46,237 nt of DNA from an uncultured bacterium. GTDB lineage: Bacteria; Verrucomicrobiota; Verrucomicrobiia; Verrucomicrobiales; V1-33. The notes below the pieces were generated by a model, which saw only the letters and a program-made list of their open reading frames with translations, had not been told where the DNA came from and searched no databases. Position 1 is the stretch's first letter. The number at the start of each line of letters is the position of its first letter. Shown here piece after piece: positions 41,822 to 46,237 of this stretch. The translations under genes and the position numbers were made by a program. Location of the stretch: NCBI GenBank assembly GCA_903936775.1, contig CAIZWU010000046.1:1-46237 (forward strand). The letters are read 5' to 3'.

Positions 41822-41954
41822 TCTGGCCAAGTTGGTTTTTTCCGGACGAGGGGCGCACAAGGTCAAGCATTCCGAATGATTCGGATTGGTTCGCTCTGAA
41901 GCTGTGGTATTGGGGTAATCGACGGCGGGGTGTCGTGCCGTGGATTGAAGCCTT

Positions 41955-42608
41955 ATGATTAAAGATCCAACTCCCAAAACGGGGCGTGTGAGGAAGCCTG
42001 CCAAGCTCGTGCATCCAGCGGTGATCCATCATGAATTGGTGCCCGTGCCTGAACCGGTGCGGGTGGCCGGGATGCTGCCGCCGCCGAATACGGGCGGGCC
42101 ACCCCGGGTGCTGGCGATCGATCCGGCGCTGCGGAATACGGGGTGGGCGATTGTGGAGCGGCAGGGCCGGAAGAACGTGGCGCTGGCCTGGGGCGTGATC
42201 CGGAATCCACCCAAACTGCTGCCGAGCTCCTGTCTCGCGGAGATTGCGCGTAGTTTTCGTGGATTGATCGAGCAATACCGCCCCAATGTTTGCGGGATCG
42301 AGGCCACGATCTACGTGCAGAACTTCCAGACCGCGATCACGCTGGGAGCGGCCCGCGGGGCGGCCTTGGTGGCCGCCGCAGAGGCCGGACTGGAGATCTA
42401 CGAATATCCCCCGCGCCGGGTGAAACAGGCCGTGGTGGGTCGGGGGAATGCCGACAAAACGCAGGTGGCTTTTATGGTCCGGGCCCTGCTGGGACTGGCG
42501 GAAACGCCCCCTCATGATGCGGCCGATGCCCTGGCGATCGGGATTACCCATTTGGAAGGCAGCGACCCGCGTGGCGGGGGCCTCGCCAAGGAAAAGCTGA
42601 GGTGCTGA
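41955..42608 (+). CDS. ruvC: Holliday junction resolvase RuvC with N-terminal extension
   Basis: This 217-residue protein has the RuvC core from about residue 50: VLAIDPALRNTGWAIV (catalytic Asp), GIEATIYVQNFQTAITLG (Glu) and HDAADALAIG (Asp pair). It cuts Holliday junctions in the RuvABC pathway. A Pro/Val-rich N-terminal extension of about 48 residues precedes the usual start. No ATG lies at the normal position, so the extension seems real unless a GTG (for example 42043) is used. Genomic order dprA-ruvC is plausible, but ruvA and ruvB are absent. Confidence 0.92.
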   Translation: MIKDPTPKTGRVRKPAKLVHPAVIHHELVPVPEPVRVAGMLPPPNTGGPPRVLAIDPALRNTGWAIVERQGRKNVALAWGVIRNPPKLLPSSCLAEIARSFRGLIEQYRPNVCGIEATIYVQNFQTAITLGAARGAALVAAAEAGLEIYEYPPRRVKQAVVGRGNADKTQVAFMVRALLGLAETPPHDAADALAIGITHLEGSDPRGGGLAKEKLRC

Positions 42609-42689
42609 GGAAAGTTGCCGGGGTTTCCGGGTTGACGTCGCAGAGGCATACGGGCATTGCTGAGGCGACTTAATAGTCCGTTCTTCCTC

Positions 42690-44366
42690 ATGGATTTGTC
42701 TGCCGCCGGCTCCGCCGCCCCTGATTCCCGCTCCCGGTGGCAGAAGTGGATCGACCGTTTGCGGCAAGTGAAGGGCCTCGCGGCAAAACTGGCCCTGGCC
42801 GGCACTGCGGTCTGGATGTTCCTGACGGTCAAGGCCTTGCTGGCGCTGACCGGGGTGGACCAGATTGGCTTGCAGGTCGAGGCTGTGGCAGACCGGACCG
42901 GGGCCATCGAATTGGCGACCCAATTTTTCGACCAGCACTGGGTGTTGCTGCTTAAATGTCTGGCCCCGGCTTTGTTGATGGCGCTGCTGGTCAGCCGCGG
43001 CCGGGCGCTGGTGCTGCCGGTTGCCTTGCTCTGTGGCTGGCTCTTTTTGTGGTGGCTGGGGGAGGACTTGAGCCGGAATTTGGAACGTGCCTTCCATGAT
43101 CCCCTCGGAATGGAGGCCTCCCCGGTGGCCTATTTCATCAAACTGGGTCTGATGGGTTTCCTGATCATGAGTGTTCCCCTGCTGATGGGGCTCTACTTCC
43201 AGTCCACCCTTTTGGATCGTTATCTGGTGCGGTGTTTTGCCGTTCCGTTCCTGCTCTGTGTGGGAGGGATTGCTGGAATCATGATCACCATGGACCTGCT
43301 GAACAACGCCAATGATTTTGTGGATGCGAAGTTCGGGTTCAGCAAGATTCTGCTCTTCTATCTGGCTTTGTTGCCGCAGATCCTGGTCACGATTACTGAA
43401 GCGGCCCTGCTGTTGGCCACGCTCTACGCGCTGGGCCGCATGTCCCGTTACAACGAGTTGATTTCCATGATGTCAGCGGGACGCAGTGTGGCGCGGATCA
43501 TTGCCCCGGTCCTGATCTTTGGCGCGTGGTGTTTTTTCGCGGTGATGGCTCTGAATTACCAATTGGCCCCGGAAGCGGACCGGACCAAGGAGGAGATGTT
43601 AAAGGACAGCGGGAGCCGGGCGAACGCCAAGGGCGTGGAATTCAATGTGCCCTACCGGAACCGGGAAGACCGGAGGAACTGGCTGATTTTCCGTCTGCCC
43701 TACGATCTTTCGGACCGGAATTCCATGACGGAAGTCTGGCTCATGCAGCAGGATGCCCAAGGGAATCCGCAAAGCATGATTGTCGCCAAACGGGCCGCGT
43801 GGAATCCGACGACCCGTTCGTGGACCTTTTATCAGGCGGCAGTGATGGACTTTGTGCCCGGGGACTTGAAACTCCAGTCCCTCCATTACGAGGAGCGCTG
43901 GCCGATCATGGAATCGTGGCGGGAAACCCCGGGCAGTATTCTCAGCGACCGGCTCAATCCGGAATATCTCGGGGTGCCGGAATTGCTGGCCTATCTCCGG
44001 ACCAATGCGTCCTTGCCGGAGCGCAGTCTGGCCAAATATGAGTCGGCGCTGCATTGGCGATTCGCTCTGCCGTTCCGCTGTTTTCTCCTGATTCTGCTGG
44101 CCGCCCCTTTGGGGATCGTCTCTTCACGCCGCGGACTGCTGGGAGGAGTCAGCACGGCGGTGAGCCTTTTTATTGCGGTATTTTTTCTCTCCGCCGTGGT
44201 CCTCAAGGCGGGTGAGGGGCTCTACCTTCCGCCTGCCGTGGGCGCCTGGCTGATCAATGGAGTTTTCCTTGTGATCGGGCTCGTGGTGCTTTGGATGCGC
44301 TCCAACAACCGCCCCTTGCCGGGCTGGAATCCTCTGAAGTGGTTCCGGCGTCCGGCGGTGGCCTGA
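42690..44366 (+). CDS. LptF/LptG-family permease with an N-terminal membrane extension
   Basis: This 558-residue protein has the YjgP/YjgQ (LptF/LptG) core from about residue 170: LLDRYLVRCFAVPFLLCVGG, then the periplasmic jelly-roll part and four C-terminal helices, including LPFRCFLLILLAAPLGIVSSRRG. Family members are about 360 residues and move lipopolysaccharide out of the inner membrane with LptB. Here about 160 extra residues with three to four additional membrane helices precede the core. The ATG at 42690 was chosen over TTG 42657. It could be LptF or LptG; no symbol is given. Confidence 0.85.
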   Translation: MDLSAAGSAAPDSRSRWQKWIDRLRQVKGLAAKLALAGTAVWMFLTVKALLALTGVDQIGLQVEAVADRTGAIELATQFFDQHWVLLLKCLAPALLMALLVSRGRALVLPVALLCGWLFLWWLGEDLSRNLERAFHDPLGMEASPVAYFIKLGLMGFLIMSVPLLMGLYFQSTLLDRYLVRCFAVPFLLCVGGIAGIMITMDLLNNANDFVDAKFGFSKILLFYLALLPQILVTITEAALLLATLYALGRMSRYNELISMMSAGRSVARIIAPVLIFGAWCFFAVMALNYQLAPEADRTKEEMLKDSGSRANAKGVEFNVPYRNREDRRNWLIFRLPYDLSDRNSMTEVWLMQQDAQGNPQSMIVAKRAAWNPTTRSWTFYQAAVMDFVPGDLKLQSLHYEERWPIMESWRETPGSILSDRLNPEYLGVPELLAYLRTNASLPERSLAKYESALHWRFALPFRCFLLILLAAPLGIVSSRRGLLGGVSTAVSLFIAVFFLSAVVLKAGEGLYLPPAVGAWLINGVFLVIGLVVLWMRSNNRPLPGWNPLKWFRRPAVA

Positions 44367-44375
44367 CCAGCCCTG

Positions 44376-44969
44376 CTAGCCTGCTTTGGCCAACGGAACT
44401 GGAGTGTGCAGCAGGGCGGCGGGCCCCAGGTAGGGCCTGGGGCGGGCGGTGAGCCAACTGCTGAGGTAGCCGCGGTAAGCCATCCGTTTTTCCGGCGGGA
44501 GATGCCGGTATCCCGCAATCACCCCGAGGCAGTGCTCCGACCCGCAGGAACAGTCCATCCGCCAGTCGTTGTCCTCCGTCATGGCGTAATCCCAAGTCAA
44601 CTCAGTGCCCGGTGCGATGTCCTGCATGGCGGTGATCCAGATCAGGTCCGTGATGCCACAATTGGGCTCGCAGGAGTGATTGGCATAACGGGCCAGCCCG
44701 TTGGAATCCCGCGATCTCCCTTCTCCAATTTGGATGCAGTGGTCACGGATGAAGAGCGGCGCCTCGTTGGGCAGACTCAAGGTGGTGGCACCCCATTCAT
44801 GGAAACTGCCATCAAAGGCCATGAGCCGTTCCCCGGCGGTGATGGGTTGGGATGCGATGAGCGACAAGCCACGATTAATGGTAAGGATCAACCCTACCTT
44901 GGGACTGTCCTGATGGGACCAGTGGATAGTTGTTTTTAAGGCGGATGCTTGAAGGGGTCGGTCACTCAT
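44376..44969 (-). CDS. SET-domain lysine methyltransferase-like protein
   Basis: This 197-residue protein has the SET-domain core: GLSLIASQPITAGERLMAF, the AdoMet/active-site motif RYANHSCEPNCG, GTELTWDYA, and a post-SET zinc-type motif CSCGSEHCLG. These are the features of eukaryote-like protein lysine methyltransferases. Bacterial SET proteins can methylate their own DNA-binding proteins or host targets. The gene stands alone, tail to tail with the LptF/G gene (9 bases), and its start faces an AT-rich intergenic region. Lateral acquisition is likely, but codon use resembles its neighbours. Confidence 0.85.
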   Translation of the reverse strand: MSDRPLQASALKTTIHWSHQDSPKVGLILTINRGLSLIASQPITAGERLMAFDGSFHEWGATTLSLPNEAPLFIRDHCIQIGEGRSRDSNGLARYANHSCEPNCGITDLIWITAMQDIAPGTELTWDYAMTEDNDWRMDCSCGSEHCLGVIAGYRHLPPEKRMAYRGYLSSWLTARPRPYLGPAALLHTPVPLAKAG

Positions 44970-45003
44970 ACCATTATTTGGAAAAGAAAGTCTCCCAAAA
45001 TGT

Positions 45004-45032
45004 ATTATCTCTCAAAAAAGACAATCATTTAA
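45004..45032 (-). promoter_or_regulatory. Candidate promoter of the SET-domain gene
   Basis: On the minus strand, TTAAAT (-35) and GATAAT (-10, 5/6) with a 17-base spacer. It would start transcription about 28 bases before the start codon at 44969. Confidence 0.35.
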
Positions 45033-45396
45033 TCTTAGATATGAGGGTTTTTTTAAAATTTTCTCAAGTGCAGGAAGTTGCGAAGTTCGCCGTGCTGCGT
45101 TTTTTTGCGATTTCCGTAAATAAAATCACTTTTAAGATTTAGGCGGGTCAAAAAACTTTTACTATCAATTGCTTGAGCGGTTTCCAGAGGGCGGGGTTCA
45201 GCCGCCGGCAGGGCTGGCGCGGAATGGTTGGCCTGCCCCGTGGCCGGGCGTCAGCCGGAGGAGTCTTGAAAAAGATATGGTAACCGGAGCGGCCAGCCTG
45301 CCGCGGAGGCCCCCCCCACTCCCGGTGGACAAAAGGCGGACTTGTGCCACTGATCAGATAGCGGATTACCCTTGCTCCGCAGTCAGCGCATCTTAG
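45033..45396. other. Gene-free spacer, AT-rich then GC-rich
   Basis: No convincing gene is seen. The stretch to about 45170 is unusually AT-rich for this window, with T-runs, and then returns to GC-rich sequence with short inverted repeats. It must hold control elements for kup. A c-di-AMP (ydaO-type) riboswitch was looked for by eye and its conserved core was not found. Confidence 0.35.
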
Positions 45397-45504
45397 ATGA
45401 ATCCACAGTCCTTCCCGCAACGGGACGCTGCCCGCCAGGCAGCCGTTGCTGCGATGGCCGTATCCCCTGCCCCGGATAAGGCCGGACTACCTGCACTCCC
45501 ATGA
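45397..45504 (+). CDS. Candidate leader ORF overlapping the kup start
   Basis: ATG at 45397 opens 35 codons that stop with TGA overlapping the kup start as ATGA (45501-45504). The peptide is Ala/Pro-rich with no known motif and no clear ribosome binding site. If real, it could couple translation of kup to a leader peptide. It may equally be a chance frame. Confidence 0.3.
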   Translation: MNPQSFPQRDAARQAAVAAMAVSPAPDKAGLPALP

Positions 45505-46237
45505 GCCAATCTGCTACTTCTGCGCCGTCGCGTTCCCGGACCGCTTTATTGTGCCTGACCGCGCTGGGAATCGTCTACGGGGACATCGGCACCAGTCCCC
45601 TCTATGCCATGCGGGAATGCTTCCACGGGGAAGCGGCTCTGGTGAATCCTGCCAGCGTAATGGGGGTGCTCTCCCTGATTGTGTGGACCATCACCATCAT
45701 GATCACGCTGCATTATGTGATGCTGGTCAGCCGGGCGGACCAGAATGGGGAAGGCGGTATGCTGGCCCTGCTCTGCACCGCATTCCCGGACCGGCGCAAC
45801 AAAGGGGAATGGCGGTCTCCCGTCGCACGGGTCATGGTCATCCTCGGTCTTTTCGGGGCTACGCTGCTTTATGGGGATGGCATGATCACCCCGGCCATTT
45901 CGGTGGTGGCCGCCGTGGAAGGGCTGGAAGTCGCCGCCCCCGCCCTCAGCCATTGGGTGGTGCCGGTTTCCGTCCTGATTATTGTGGGTATCTTTTCCGT
46001 GCAGCGGTTTGGTACAGCGAAAGTAGGGTCTGCCTTCGGCCCGATCACAGCCCTCTGGTTCCTTGTCCTCGCGGTGCTGGGGGTCTTCTGGATCAAGGAA
46101 GCCCCGGGCGTCCTCCAGGCCTTCAATCCATGGCTGGGCATCCATTTCCTCTACACCCACCCCACCCAGGCCATGACGGTGCTCGCCGGGGTCTTCCTGA
46201 CAGTTACGGGGGGCGAGGCGCTTTATGCGGACATGGG
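45501..46237 (+). CDS. kup: KUP/HAK/KT-type potassium uptake protein (3' end outside window)
   Basis: The visible 245 residues begin with the classic KUP N-terminus: ALGIVYGDIGTSPLYAMRECF, then NGEGGMLALL, GATLLYGDGMITPAISVVAAVEGLEV and continuing membrane helices (about six visible). KUP transporters take up K+ by proton symport in the inner membrane and usually have about 620 residues with 12 helices and a cytoplasmic tail. The gene has no stop in the window. It is preceded by a candidate leader frame overlapping the start. Confidence 0.95.
   Translation, partial: MSQSATSAPSRSRTALLCLTALGIVYGDIGTSPLYAMRECFHGEAALVNPASVMGVLSLIVWTITIMITLHYVMLVSRADQNGEGGMLALLCTAFPDRRNKGEWRSPVARVMVILGLFGATLLYGDGMITPAISVVAAVEGLEVAAPALSHWVVPVSVLIIVGIFSVQRFGTAKVGSAFGPITALWFLVLAVLGVFWIKEAPGVLQAFNPWLGIHFLYTHPTQAMTVLAGVFLTVTGGEALYADM

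Noticed and set aside
41781..43097. Minus-strand open frame of 438 codons
   Set aside because: Antisense to ruvC and the LptF/G gene, with His/Gln/Arg-rich composition and no recognisable motif.
44930..45142. 70-codon frame in the AT-rich spacer
   Set aside because: It overlaps the SET-gene start and promoter region, and its composition simply mirrors the AT-rich sequence.
45170..45500. c-di-AMP riboswitch upstream of kup
   Set aside because: Such riboswitches often control potassium transporters, but the conserved ydaO core was not found by eye. A covariance search would decide it.

Overview
The window is GC-rich (about 60 %) bacterial DNA, most likely from the phylum Verrucomicrobiota (PVC superphylum). 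The gene content points there: a sulfatase next to a PSCyt/DUF1549-DUF1553 protein and a DUF1501 protein, a ThuA-domain protein, a DUF1573/two-haem cytochrome, a Gld-type ABC set ending in a DUF4340 protein, and a Y1/REP-type transposase. The assignment rests on recognising families by eye, not on a phylogeny. Start codons rarely have a clear Shine-Dalgarno sequence.

Layout. 1-687: the end of an M48 peptidase gene overlapping a small coiled-coil/zinc-ribbon gene. 827-2983: a secreted or anchored protein made of about 18 helical repeats of 32 residues. 3032-11353 (minus): a nine-gene type IV filament/type II secretion-like operon, read from 11353 downward: PilT-type ATPase, PilM-, PilN-, PilO- and PilP-like proteins, three pseudopilin-like proteins and a PilC/GspF platform protein. 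The secretin gene (12028-14079) is divergent and has its own promoter. 14282-14761: small unknown protein. 14960-20324: ABC ATPase, ABC-2 permease, GldG-like protein with a Pro/Ala-rich linker, and a DUF4340 protein. 20571-21646: GrpE-like protein and a small zinc-ribbon protein.

21711-29415 is the accessory part. It holds a TPR protein that looks beheaded, a 1283-residue secreted protein with cohesin-like and dockerin-like modules, a DUF4145 remnant abutting a truncated transposase, and two roughly 400 bp direct copies of the transposase end flanking a DUF1573/cytochrome c gene. 29410-36606: ThuA protein (minus), then sulfatase, PSCyt/DUF1553 protein and DUF1501 protein in one tight plus-strand cluster, plausibly for breakdown of sulfated polysaccharide.

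36821-46237 is mostly core genome: outer-membrane beta-barrel, rpsB, tsf, rnhB, yraN, dprA, ruvC and an LptF/LptG-family permease with a long N-terminal membrane extension, followed by a SET-domain protein (minus) and the start of kup, which runs off the end of the window.

The regions most worth a second look are the filament operon with one PilT-like motor and no obvious major pilin, the 18-repeat protein beside it, the cohesin-dockerin-cohesin protein, and the rearranged transposon region with its cytochrome cargo. No tRNA, rRNA or CRISPR array was seen.
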